Origin: Shimia haliotis
GTDB lineage: Bacteria > Pseudomonadota > Alphaproteobacteria > Rhodobacterales > Rhodobacteraceae
Length of the DNA stretch: 64,000 nucleotides
Direction of reading: 5' to 3'
NCBI RefSeq assembly: GCF_900114415.1
Contig: NZ_FOSZ01000002.1
Span: forward strand, 124,001 to 188,000
Under the pieces are notes generated by a model. The model saw only the letters and a list, made by a program, of their open reading frames with translations, was not told where the DNA came from and searched no databases. Each line of letters begins with the position of its first letter. The first letter of the stretch is position 1. A program made the translations under genes and the position numbers. Shown one piece after another: positions 1 through 7,955 of the stretch.

Positions 1-2966
1 ACAATGATGTCGGTTTCCCGGAGCGGCCGTGTGGTTCCGTCCTTGTCCGTCCACGTCCCCTTGAGAAGGTCCGCGGCGGCGGCTTTGATTGCCTGAACTT
101 CTTCCAGCGCAATCTGTGCGTTGGATTGATGCTCAACCGGCACCCAATAGGCACCAGAAAATGGAAGTGACGGGCAATCGACAGACTGGTTTTCGGTGTC
201 CGGATGGCTCGACAGCCTGCCCTCATACACTTGGTCCGAAATAAACTCGCACACCTCAGGATGCATCCGGCGCGTCGTCGCAAGGAAAATACCCCGATCG
301 GCGGGAACAGTCGCGTGCTCGCCGAGCATCCACTGGAGGCAAGACAAGTTCGCAGGCTCCGGATGTGCGCCCTGGATTACCTGGGGCAATTGCTGTGGGT
401 CGCCCACCAGGACAATGTTGCGCGCAGAACGACCCATCGCGGCCATATTGGCCAGACCCACCTGCCCTGCTTCATCGACAAAGAGCCAATCGAAAGCTTG
501 AATGTTTTCCTCTCGCGCGAAGAAAAATGCGGTCCCACCAACCACGTCACCGCCTGCGACAGCCTCATCATTGGACTTTGTGCGCCGAACTGCGCTGCCA
601 TTTGGATAGCCATCGTTGTCGCTGGAAACTTTGTGCACCAAGTCAGGCATCTCTGTTTGAACGCCCTCCTCCACCGCAGAAACGCAGCCCATCAGCACAT
701 TGCGAATGGCTTCATGGCTGTTTGACGCCACACCAACGCGATAGCCTTTGCGCACCAAGGACAATATTGCGCGAGCGCTGACATAGGTCTTGCCGGTGCC
801 GGGCGGTCCCTGGATAGGCAAAACCGTTCGGTCCATGTCATTTACAACTGATATTGTTGCCTCGACCGGGTCTCCCCCGCCAACAAGATCAGGGGGGCGG
901 CCGCTTCGAAGTCGAGGATGGCTACGCGACAGAAGATCGTCCACCGCACTATATACTCGCCCACCGCATTGATCCGCGATCACATCTTGCAACGCCGAAG
1001 CGATGACATCGGTTCGCAGAGGCCAGTCCGGATGTAGCGATAGATGATCAGTCAGCAGATCAGCTTTGCCTGGGCCAACCTTGATTTTGATTGTTCGCGC
1101 GCTGCGATCCATGGCCTCAATGCCAACAGTCACAGGGGGCGTATCAAAGGCCGGCACGGTCGCTTTTTTCCCTCGACGCAATTTGGTTTCTTGTTGTGGA
1201 AAGCTGTATTCACGTGCGAATGAGCGCTTGATCGGCTCAACCGCCCCAACCGCCACAAGACCACCCAGAGCATCCAGGTCGTCAATCAGGTCATCTTCGT
1301 CCTTTGCCGCACTTTCAAAGACGGCCCATTGAGCCGGTTTGACCTCGCGTTTGTGGAAACTTCCCAGGTCAAACAACATCGACTGCCGGTCTTCGGGTAA
1401 ACCGCTTTCTGCAAGCTGTGCGCGCAATGCAAGCGCCTCGGCGTCTTCTTCATCCTCTTGCTCCTGCGCATCCGCAACCAACGCAGGCCAGGGACCAGCA
1501 GGACGAATACGCGCAAGCCAATCTCGCAACTCTTCCGTCGAAATGCAGTCGATGCGATTGTAATCCTCAATCTCGTCGAGAATTTGCTGCTCCTGCGTTT
1601 CACGCCACTGCTCGTAGGCAACGACAGAGCCGCCGGCAGTTGTGACCTCGCCGTCGCGCTTTCGGTCATAAAATGCTTCCATCGACTTGATGGAATAATT
1701 GCGCTCGGACCCGATCAGTCCACCGCGAACGACAGCAAACAGGTCGACGAAACGACGTTCTCTCAGGAGGCGGTCCAAGAACGCTTCACCAATCCCGTAT
1801 TTGGATGTCAACCGCTTGAGCGCGGTGATTTCATACGGGGCGTAATGATAAATGCGCGCGGTCGGGTATTCTTCAATCCGGGCGCGAAAGAAGTCCAACA
1901 AGTCCGAAAGTGCCTGAGCTTCTTCCTTATGATCATGGGCCCAAAACGCCTTGAACGCGCCATCAAACCAAAGCCCATGCAAATATTCGAGCCCCCCCTC
2001 GTAATGCGGGTCACCTTCAATGTCATAAAACAGATCGCCAGCCTGCGGCTCCGGAAGAAGGTCAAACCCTTTGCCAGGCTCAGGCGACCGCAGTTCGAAA
2101 TCCGGCTCTCCAGACTTACGGGCTTGCTGAAGGCGCGCCTGTGTCACCAAACGGGACAAAGTGTTGTCCGCCATTCCCCGAACAGCGTGATCGAGCTTCG
2201 AAAGGTCTTCCAAGGTTTTGACGCCTGCGGCTTCAAGCTTCTTTACCTGACCACGACTGATATTGGCGACATTGAACAAACTGTCCTCGACCTGCCAAAT
2301 GCTCTCGCAATGATCGGCCCAACGGCAGAGGCCACAGCTTGCGCAGGGCATGGGGCGCGCTGGTTCAGGATTGGCCACAAAAGCTTCCAGCCGTTCGCGT
2401 GCCATACGGGCATAGGCAGCGTAGTCCGCCAGCCGCAGCGTCGCGCGCTCGCCATTGCCCAATTCAACATGTGCATATTCAGGTGCTACGCCTTGGATCT
2501 CAGCCAAGAGGTCAGAATACAAAACCAGCTGCAAAACATGACTTGGATGCGGCTTGCGTTTCAATTTCGTGTCGGCGACCTCGTAGCTGAAGTCACCTAG
2601 GTCCGACGGAGTCTCGATACGTTCTAGAAAGTCGGACCAGCCACCCCAATTACCAGACAAAAATGCCCCTTGGAAAATAACGTCGGCCCCTTGAGCCAGA
2701 ACTTCACGGGTACGTTTCGCATCATCAAACAATTCAGTGCGTTCGATTTCCACAATGCTGAAACCTTGCGCCTTCAGCTTTTCCAAATGCGCCAGCTCAT
2801 GCGCATCGCCCTGCTGCTGAAGTAAACGAGCATCATCCGTATCCACCCGTGGCTCGGGTCCGCCACCATTCATGCGGTCAATATCCAGCACCGTGGAATA
2901 CGTACAGCCCAAAAACTTCATAAGATCTGAAGCTGACAGCAAGGTTATTCCATCGGTCTTCCGCAT
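1..2966 (-). CDS. TM0106-type RecB-like nuclease / RNase H-like / SF1 helicase (3' end outside window)
   Basis: About 988 N-terminal residues are visible; the frame stays open to the left edge, so the C-terminus is missing. The ATG at 2966 has GGAG just upstream. Domains in order: a RecB/Cas4-like nuclease with a QLVLYS motif near residue 145 and a cysteine cluster C-x2-C-x2-C-x5-C near residues 203-216 that could bind Fe-S together with an early Cys; an RNase H-like/YprB-type domain starting FYDIEGDP near residue 306; and an SF1 helicase of the Dna2/UPF1 kind with Walker A GPPGTGKT near residue 718 and DEAG motif II near residue 829. Proteins with this order are annotated as TM0106 family RecB-like putative nucleases. 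The domain content implies nucleic-acid unwinding and cleavage, in DNA repair or defence; the exact role is unknown. Confidence 0.85.
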   Translation of the reverse strand, partial: MRKTDGITLLSASDLMKFLGCTYSTVLDIDRMNGGGPEPRVDTDDARLLQQQGDAHELAHLEKLKAQGFSIVEIERTELFDDAKRTREVLAQGADVIFQGAFLSGNWGGWSDFLERIETPSDLGDFSYEVADTKLKRKPHPSHVLQLVLYSDLLAEIQGVAPEYAHVELGNGERATLRLADYAAYARMARERLEAFVANPEPARPMPCASCGLCRWADHCESIWQVEDSLFNVANISRGQVKKLEAAGVKTLEDLSKLDHAVRGMADNTLSRLVTQARLQQARKSGEPDFELRSPEPGKGFDLLPEPQAGDLFYDIEGDPHYEGGLEYLHGLWFDGAFKAFWAHDHKEEAQALSDLLDFFRARIEEYPTARIYHYAPYEITALKRLTSKYGIGEAFLDRLLRERRFVDLFAVVRGGLIGSERNYSIKSMEAFYDRKRDGEVTTAGGSVVAYEQWRETQEQQILDEIEDYNRIDCISTEELRDWLARIRPAGPWPALVADAQEQEDEEDAEALALRAQLAESGLPEDRQSMLFDLGSFHKREVKPAQWAVFESAAKDEDDLIDDLDALGGLVAVGAVEPIKRSFAREYSFPQQETKLRRGKKATVPAFDTPPVTVGIEAMDRSARTIKIKVGPGKADLLTDHLSLHPDWPLRTDVIASALQDVIADQCGGRVYSAVDDLLSRSHPRLRSGRPPDLVGGGDPVEATISVVNDMDRTVLPIQGPPGTGKTYVSARAILSLVRKGYRVGVASNSHEAIRNVLMGCVSAVEEGVQTEMPDLVHKVSSDNDGYPNGSAVRRTKSNDEAVAGGDVVGGTAFFFAREENIQAFDWLFVDEAGQVGLANMAAMGRSARNIVLVGDPQQLPQVIQGAHPEPANLSCLQWMLGEHATVPADRGIFLATTRRMHPEVCEFISDQVYEGRLSSHPDTENQSVDCPSLPFSGAYWVPVEHQSNAQIALEEVQAIKAAAADLLKGTWTDKDGTTRPLRETDII

Positions 2967-3460
2967 GATTTCTCCCGAAACGCAACTAAATCTGAGATTG
3001 CAACCGACCGCGCCCTTAGAGTTTCTAAAAACGCATTCGAATCCGTCTCTTGGTTAAAGACTACGAGTAATAACGCAGAAACACCACATGACGGGTGGGC
3101 CTTAAAATGTTGCATAATTAATGAGTTAATCGCGTTTCTATTTCGTTCACGCCAGCTTTTGACACCCTGAAAACCTTGGATTTATTCAAACCGAAGAAGG
3201 CAAGAATTCCAAACGCTATGGAACCTTTTTGTGCCCAGAAAGTCCTCAAGGTTCTTTGGTTCGCACTGCCAAAAGTTGTGTGCAGCTACCGCTGACATTC
3301 AAACGCTGTTGCGAAAGGCCGATGCAAGCCTTGTTCATCCACTAACATTAACAGATTTCGAACAATCGCTTTTCATCGTCAGCGAGGCTGAAAACGCTTT
3401 GATGACCGGATAAACTAGGCATCGCTGTCGAAATCGCACCGCAAAATCGCAGATTTCATC
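2967..3460. other. Intergenic stretch with SOS-like box, no firm gene
   Basis: The stretch is AT-richer than its surroundings. It holds the LexA-like box and -35 element at 3134-3164. On the plus strand a 60-codon open frame starts at a GTG at 3231 and ends at 3413, and a 25-codon frame starts at an ATG at 3220. Neither has a well placed ribosome binding site or a recognisable product, so neither is called. A short SOS-driven transcript remains possible. Confidence 0.5.
3134..3164 (+). promoter_or_regulatory. LexA-like box plus -35 element (copy 1)
   Basis: GTTT-N7-GTTC at 3134-3148 is one base off the alphaproteobacterial SOS box GTTC-N7-GTTC. A perfect TTGACA follows at 3159-3164 after ten bases, with TTATTC 17 bases further on as a possible -10. 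The block matches 4139-4172 at 27 of 34 positions with identical spacing. Read rightwards it faces only short frames. It also lies about 170 bases upstream of the divergent helicase-nuclease gene, which it may control instead. Confidence 0.5.
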
Positions 3461-3964
3461 TCAGCCCCGTGGCAGGAATTGCTCATACTGCAAGTAGCCG
3501 CATTCCACCTTGGTTCCGACAGGCGTCGGCTCTGCCTCGGCCCACAGATCATTTTTCAATACCCAGTCTTCAGCCTTCTTTACCGAAGCGGTTGAGAACA
3601 AGGATAAACGAATACTCGGGAACATTTCCGAAAGTGTCCAATTCTCCGCAATGCCCGGGAACATGAAGTGATCTATTCCATTGGTGAACACGCCACATAT
3701 GCGCGTCACCGGCAGACCTTCTAAAACCCAGGTCTTTTCCAGATCAAAGCAGTCCACAGCCTCACGGCCTATATTCTTCTCTAGGTCCACGAGATCGTTG
3801 ACCGCGAGGGCCATTATCAACCGAACACTGTCGGGTTCTTGCTGACACTGAAGTTGATCCAATGCAAAACCGTCCACGTTGACTTGAGGCACAGGTCGCA
3901 AAGTTATCTCTGCGTGCGCCGGACCCGCAAAAATCAGCCCCAACAAGATTAATGTTTTTAACAA
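3461..3964 (-). CDS. Secreted four-cysteine protein, paralogue of the product at 6173-6676
   Basis: The product is 167 aa. The best start is the TTG at 3964, seven bases after a perfect AGGAGG; it gives a short signal peptide (MLKTLILLGL...) ending AHA before Glu. An in-frame ATG at 3982 would place the Shine-Dalgarno inside the gene and is less likely. The mature protein has exactly four cysteines (LQC, DCF, RIC, VEC). It aligns along its whole length with the secreted protein at 6173-6676, which has the same length: VD-x6-L-x-CQ-x2-PD, CF, W-x3-GL-x-V-x-RIC. The family is not recognised and no catalytic motif is visible. Two disulfides in the periplasm are a reasonable inference. Confidence 0.7.
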   Translation of the reverse strand: MLKTLILLGLIFAGPAHAEITLRPVPQVNVDGFALDQLQCQQEPDSVRLIMALAVNDLVDLEKNIGREAVDCFDLEKTWVLEGLPVTRICGVFTNGIDHFMFPGIAENWTLSEMFPSIRLSLFSTASVKKAEDWVLKNDLWAEAEPTPVGTKVECGYLQYEQFLPRG

Positions 3965-4138
3965 CGGTGTCCCTCCTGACATTACACAATGCCCAACTGC
4001 GGCAGCCACGATTCTCTTGCAGATGGCGGAACTTCAGCCATCCAGAATGTGCCAACACAAAGAGTGTTACGGTCAAATTTCGACGGTTTCCACAGCCCAG
4101 ATCAAAATGGATTCATTTAATTTCAATACCTTAAAACC

Positions 4139-4169
4139 GTTCTTATTTCGTTCGCGACTCTTTTTGACA
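4139..4169 (+). promoter_or_regulatory. LexA-like box plus -35 element (copy 2)
   Basis: A perfect GTTC-N7-GTTC at 4139-4153 matches the alphaproteobacterial SOS box. TTGACA follows at 4164-4169. No good -10 is seen (weak ACAACT at 4187). It lies about 95 bases upstream of the membrane-protein gene at 4263 and diverges from the secreted-protein gene starting at 3964. LexA bound here would cover the promoter, so DNA-damage induction of the downstream genes is predicted but not shown. Confidence 0.55.
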
Positions 4170-4262
4170 CCCATGGCGCCCAATTAACAACTCGTAAAGA
4201 CGGCGGGACTGTGTCTGCACACATCACCCGGCCTGCTGCCCTGAGGAAGAAAGGTTTTGAAA

Positions 4263-5369
4263 ATGAACGATCTGACAATCCATGCGCGTGCAGCGCGCTT
4301 TCTACGGTTTGCCGCGATTGGCTGCGCAATTCTGGCAGCCGTCAGTACAACAATTGGTCTGCATGCCTCAGACCCCGCCGCCGGATGGTTCATTCCCGTT
4401 CTGACTGGTGTGGTTATCGCCTTTGCGCTTGGTGTGCTCTGGCATGTCCTGATTGAAGCTGCAGAGCGTGTTCGCAGTTCTTTGGGCATCACCGTCATCG
4501 TGATTATTGGGGCCTTGGGGGTGGGTTTTGCCCTGATGTCATCTGCCTCAAACATCGCGGCCGCCATGGCCGGCAAGGCGTCGGTTTCTGCGGAGCTGAC
4601 AGATCGTGTGGATGCCTATTCCAAAGCCTTGTCCCAATCAGCCCTTGCAGCCAAGAGCTTCCAACCTCTTGTCGACATCACCTCGGCAGCCGGGGCGACC
4701 ATGGAAGGCAAGGCCAACCTGGAAGCCAGTGGCCTGAATGGCACCGGTACAGGCTGTGGCCAGCGATGCGAAACCTATAAAGGCGCGGCGACAAGTTTCC
4801 AGACGACAAGCCAACAGTTGCAGGCCCTTTCTGCGGAGGTCGAAACTCTGCGCCTGCAAGGGCTGGAGTATGTGAGTGATCTGCGCACGGCCGCGTCCTC
4901 ATCCGATCAACTGGCTTTTGGTCGCGCTGCCCAGAACCTCTCGGCCGTGATCGACCAGCTCAACGCGGTTGATCACATGCCTCTGGTCGCGGCCACCGGC
5001 ATGGTCACAGTGACCAACCTGTCATCCGAACTGACGCCAGAAACATCCAGCTTGCAAAGCAAGGCCAAGGACATCGCCGGCGAACGCGTTTTCGTAGAAG
5101 CGCCTGTCTTCGTGCCCTTCTCTGTCGGCGAGGCAACGCGCGCACAGATGTTCGGCGCCGCCCTGCAAGCCTGGATCGCGGCAGCCGCCATCGATGCCCT
5201 CCCCTTCGTGTTCATGCTCCTGGTGATGCTCACTGCGCGCGAACCGCTACTGCGCGACTTGCCAAGCCAGTCGACCAAGGAACGAACACCTGAGGCTGAG
5301 CGCGTGGCGAAGATCCGTTCTGATGAAGATCACATCGCGCAACGACCTTATCTGGCAGCTGGTGAGTGA
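4263..5369 (+). CDS. Unrecognised four-helix inner-membrane protein
   Basis: The product is 368 aa. The ATG at 4263 lies eight bases after AAAGG; a TTG at 4257 is an in-frame alternative. Three hydrophobic helices lie in about the first 110 residues and a fourth near residues 305-325. Between them is a soluble region of about 190 residues with a CGQRC pair and heptad-like stretches (QTTSQQLQALSAEVETLRLQ). The C-terminal tail is charged and presumably cytoplasmic. The topology resembles a membrane sensor or a scaffold with an extracytoplasmic helical domain, but no family was recognised. It is the first gene of a plus-strand run that continues with a secreted nuclease, and it lies just downstream of an SOS-like box. 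Confidence 0.75.
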   Translation: MNDLTIHARAARFLRFAAIGCAILAAVSTTIGLHASDPAAGWFIPVLTGVVIAFALGVLWHVLIEAAERVRSSLGITVIVIIGALGVGFALMSSASNIAAAMAGKASVSAELTDRVDAYSKALSQSALAAKSFQPLVDITSAAGATMEGKANLEASGLNGTGTGCGQRCETYKGAATSFQTTSQQLQALSAEVETLRLQGLEYVSDLRTAASSSDQLAFGRAAQNLSAVIDQLNAVDHMPLVAATGMVTVTNLSSELTPETSSLQSKAKDIAGERVFVEAPVFVPFSVGEATRAQMFGAALQAWIAAAAIDALPFVFMLLVMLTAREPLLRDLPSQSTKERTPEAERVAKIRSDEDHIAQRPYLAAGE

Positions 5370-5386
5370 GTGGGCTGCCGGATAAC

Positions 5387-5411
5387 GGGGCGGTGACCAC
5401 TCCACCGCCCC
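5387..5411 (+). terminator. Stem-loop between the membrane-protein and nuclease genes
   Basis: A perfect 9-bp stem (GGGGCGGTG at 5387-5395, CACCGCCCC at 5403-5411) encloses a 7-base loop, 17 bases after the upstream stop codon. No T-run follows, so it is either a weak intrinsic terminator or a stem that protects the upstream 3' end and lowers expression of the nuclease gene. Confidence 0.4.
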
Positions 5412-5441
5412 ACCCTTCCCTTGCTCTGGAGATCTGACGCT

Positions 5442-6134
5442 ATGTTTGTTGCGCACGTAAAACACCTCCTCGTCGTGGCGGTCCTTCTGGCTGCTTCCAT
5501 CCCCGCGATCGCGGCCCAATCGGAAAACTCCTGGACCGGACAAGTCAGCGTGATTGATGGCGACACGCTGGGCATGGGAAAGCAGAGGTTTCGGCTGCAC
5601 GGAATTGATGCGCCGGAAAGTGGACAATCCTGCAAACATCCCGAGCGGGGCACATGGCGCTGCGGTCAGCAAGCCGCACTGGCACTGGCCGACCAGATCG
5701 GGCGGGCGCATGTGACCTGTCGACAGACTGATAAGGATCGCTACGGGCGCATTATAGCTATCTGCGCATTGGGTTCCCAAGATCTGAACCAGTGGATGGT
5801 GCGCTCGGGCTGGGCCGTCGCATATCTCAAATATTCGCACGACTACGCCGCAGATGAGATCGCCGCGAAACAAGCCGGCATGGGCATTTGGAGCGGAGAG
5901 TTTGTGTCACCAAGTGCATGGCGCCGCGGAGAGCGGCTGGACGCCAGCACCAATGCGGAAGCCTCAGGCGATTGCCGCATCAAGGGCAATATCAACTCAA
6001 AGGGCAAGCGCATCTATCACCTGCCCGGCATGCGTTGGTACGCCAATACCCGCATCAATGAGGCCCAAGGGGAACGCTGGTTTTGCACCGAAGCCGAGGC
6101 GCGTCGTGCCGGCTGGACAAAGTCGAACTCATGA
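5442..6134 (+). CDS. Secreted staphylococcal-type nuclease (SNase) with C-terminal extra domain
   Basis: The product is 230 aa. The ATG at 5442 follows GGAGA; an upstream TTG at 5421 would spoil the signal peptide. A cleavable signal peptide ends near AIAAQ. The SNase core shows DGDT, RLHGIDAPE and DRYGR, which supply the calcium ligands and the catalytic Arg/Glu of the fold, so it is expected to cleave DNA or RNA outside the cytoplasm. Residues from about 175 on (DCRIKGN to AGW) form a small cysteine-containing module often fused to SNase in alphaproteobacteria. It sits between the membrane protein and one of the two paralogous secreted proteins, so a shared extracytoplasmic job is plausible. 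Confidence 0.88.
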   Translation: MFVAHVKHLLVVAVLLAASIPAIAAQSENSWTGQVSVIDGDTLGMGKQRFRLHGIDAPESGQSCKHPERGTWRCGQQAALALADQIGRAHVTCRQTDKDRYGRIIAICALGSQDLNQWMVRSGWAVAYLKYSHDYAADEIAAKQAGMGIWSGEFVSPSAWRRGERLDASTNAEASGDCRIKGNINSKGKRIYHLPGMRWYANTRINEAQGERWFCTEAEARRAGWTKSNS

Positions 6135-6172
6135 AGCGCGAGCCTAAAAAACCCGACTACGGAGGATCCACC

Positions 6173-6676
6173 ATGAAGCTTTCCGTCCTTGCTTTGGCAT
6201 TCATTGCAACATCGGCCATGGCCGAGGAGATAGCGGTATTGCCCGCGCCGCAACCGACCGTGGACGCCTATGTGATCAACGAGCTTAAATGCCAAAACGC
6301 GCCTGATGCGTTTGCGGCGGTGCTGGCATTGGCGGCAAATGGCGTCATTCATCTCCCGTCCGAATTGCCACCTGCCCCGTTACATTGCTTTGAGGCACAG
6401 ATGCCTTGGTCGATCGATGGTCTGCAGGTCCAACGGATTTGCGCTAGCTGGACGTCCGACAATGGTCGCAGCGATGGGCCCAAAATACTTTGGCCCGCAA
6501 ATCTTTCACAAAACCGGACGCAGTTGAGTTTGGAGCTGTACCAGGCCCAAGCCCAAGTGGCCGCTTGGGCGCAGTCAAAAGGCATTGCTGCGGCACAGAT
6601 CACAACGTCATCGGATGGAGGTTCACGACTGACATGTCATGCCCCTGCCCTCCGTTTAGGCCGTTCAAACGGCTGA
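6173..6676 (+). CDS. Secreted four-cysteine protein, paralogue of the product at 3461-3964
   Basis: The product is 167 aa. The ATG at 6173 lies seven bases after GGAGG, and the signal peptide ends AMA before Glu-Glu. The mature part has four cysteines (LKC, HCF, RIC, LTC) at positions equivalent to those of the 3461-3964 product, and shared words VDAY, LKCQ-x2-PD, ALA-x-N, GL-x-V-x-RIC. Its start lies 38 bases after the nuclease stop, so the two genes are probably co-transcribed. Function is unknown; it may inhibit, chaperone or partner the secreted nuclease. Confidence 0.75.
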   Translation: MKLSVLALAFIATSAMAEEIAVLPAPQPTVDAYVINELKCQNAPDAFAAVLALAANGVIHLPSELPPAPLHCFEAQMPWSIDGLQVQRICASWTSDNGRSDGPKILWPANLSQNRTQLSLELYQAQAQVAAWAQSKGIAAAQITTSSDGGSRLTCHAPALRLGRSNG

Positions 6677-6716
6677 CATCACATTCACACAACAAACTCT
6701 CAAATAGGAGAATACT

Positions 6717-6881
6717 ATGGAAGTCATGATACTACTCTGGATCGTTTGCGCGGGCCTTAGCTACATGGTCGCACGCGACCGTGCTCCATCCAAGGCAGGC
6801 CTTGCAGCAGCGCTTGGGTTCTTACTTGGACCGCTCGGCGTTCTGATCTCGTTTTTCCTCAAAGATTCAGCGGAGCGTTAA
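6717..6881 (+). CDS. Small two-helix membrane protein
   Basis: The product is 54 aa. The ATG at 6717 follows TAGGAG by eight bases. The N-terminus is one hydrophobic helix (VMILLWIVCAGLSYMVA), followed by a short basic/polar turn (RDRAPSK) and a second helix with the word GFLLGPLGVLI, a pattern common in tiny phage and bacterial membrane proteins. It ends in a charged DSAER. It comes 40 bases after the secreted protein gene and 64 before the WYL regulator. The function cannot be told from sequence. Confidence 0.6.
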   Translation: MEVMILLWIVCAGLSYMVARDRAPSKAGLAAALGFLLGPLGVLISFFLKDSAER

Positions 6882-6899
6882 AGCTCTGGACAAACATGG

Positions 6900-6922
6900 C
6901 ACCCGCGGCAATCCTGCGGGTG
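6900..6922 (+). terminator. Short stem-loop ahead of the WYL regulator
   Basis: CACCCGC at 6900-6906 pairs with GCGGGTG at 6916-6922 around a 9-base loop, 18 bases after the stop of the small membrane-protein gene. No T-run follows (TCAATTTC). It could be a weak terminator or an operator-like inverted repeat in front of the regulator gene at 6946. Confidence 0.25.
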
Positions 6923-6945
6923 TCAATTTCTGTCACGATAATTAC

Positions 6946-7929
6946 ATGTCCTTTGCAAAAGCCCAAGATCTGTTGCGCCTCGCCTTGATGGCCTCCACAC
7001 GCCACTTCGGCGTGAGCCTTGAGGATATTAGGGCAGAGTTTTCTGTGTCCCACAGAACCGCACAACGCATGACCGATGCGCTTGAGCTGACATTTGCAAA
7101 TGTGACCAAACAGACCGGTTCAGATCGACGTTCCTATTGGAAGGTCGACGATCCAACCATTGCCCAGCTTCAGCCCCATCAGGAAACCGCGGTTGAGGCC
7201 TTGGAGATCGCCAGTCGCCGCGCCAAGGAAGAAGGCCGGCTGCGCCATGCACAGGCTCTGGAGGACACCAGAAATGGCTTGATGCTGCGCCTTTCCGCAC
7301 GCGACGCAAAGCGCGCGGAGACAGACGCGGAAGCCGTCCTGGAAGCCTTGGGCCAAGTGACTCGCCCGGGGCCGCGTGTGCCGCTGAATCAAAAGATTGC
7401 TGACGCTGTAACGGAGGGGCTCAGAGGGCCGTTTCGTCTGGAAATCATCTATAGCGGCCGCTCGGATCAAGCCCGAACCATCGAGCCTTACGGTCTGCTT
7501 CTGGGACCACGCAGCTATCTCATTGCCAAGCAACCAGATCGTGGTGCCGAGTTGCTGAATTTTAGAATGGATCGCATTCAATCGGCAAAATGCCTGGATG
7601 AATGGTTCATTCCCGAAAATGGGTTTTCTATCGAGAATTACGCCGCCCAGGCATTCGGCGCCTATCATGACCCTGATCAACTCAAAGAGGTGGTCTGGCG
7701 GTTCAAGCCGGAAGCTGCCGAGCGTGCCTCGGAGTTTCGGTTTCATCCAAAGCAGACGTTACAGTACCAGGCAGATGGCAGCCTGATTGTCCGCTTCACC
7801 GCCGCCGGATGGCTTGAGATGTCCTGGTTCCTGTACGAATGGGGCGATGCCGTTGAAGTCATTGACCCACCGGAGTTGCGCGACTTCGTCCAAGGCTATC
7901 AACGCGCCGATTTCCCGTCCCTACCCTGA
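6946..7929 (+). CDS. WYL-domain transcriptional regulator
   Basis: The product is 327 aa. The N-terminal 65 residues form a winged helix-turn-helix (SLEDIRAEFSVSHRTAQRMTDAL). A linker with a helical stretch follows, then a WYL domain around residues 165-225 (IEPYGLLLGPRSYLIAKQ, then FRMDRIQSA) in which the signature triplet reads RSYL, and a C-terminal WCX-like tail (RADFPSLP). WYL proteins bind nucleic-acid or nucleotide ligands and often repress defence operons (BrxR and CapW are examples). It lies directly upstream of the HEPN-like gene and Zorya and on the same strand, so it is the likely local regulator. No ribosome binding site stands out. Confidence 0.85.
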   Translation: MSFAKAQDLLRLALMASTRHFGVSLEDIRAEFSVSHRTAQRMTDALELTFANVTKQTGSDRRSYWKVDDPTIAQLQPHQETAVEALEIASRRAKEEGRLRHAQALEDTRNGLMLRLSARDAKRAETDAEAVLEALGQVTRPGPRVPLNQKIADAVTEGLRGPFRLEIIYSGRSDQARTIEPYGLLLGPRSYLIAKQPDRGAELLNFRMDRIQSAKCLDEWFIPENGFSIENYAAQAFGAYHDPDQLKEVVWRFKPEAAERASEFRFHPKQTLQYQADGSLIVRFTAAGWLEMSWFLYEWGDAVEVIDPPELRDFVQGYQRADFPSLP

Positions 7930-7955
7930 AGCAATCACCCAATTGGAGCTACAAT

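Noticed and set aside
1458-2600. Plus-strand frame of 380 codons
   Set aside because: It is a shadow of the minus-strand helicase-nuclease gene, which carries clear motifs in its own frame.
3231-3413. Sixty-codon plus-strand frame downstream of the SOS-like box
   Set aside because: GTG start without a ribosome binding site and no family likeness; recorded only as a possibility within the gap entry.
5247-5873. Minus-strand frame of 208 codons over the membrane-protein and nuclease genes
   Set aside because: It covers the end of one gene and most of the secreted nuclease, has no motif and no ribosome binding site.
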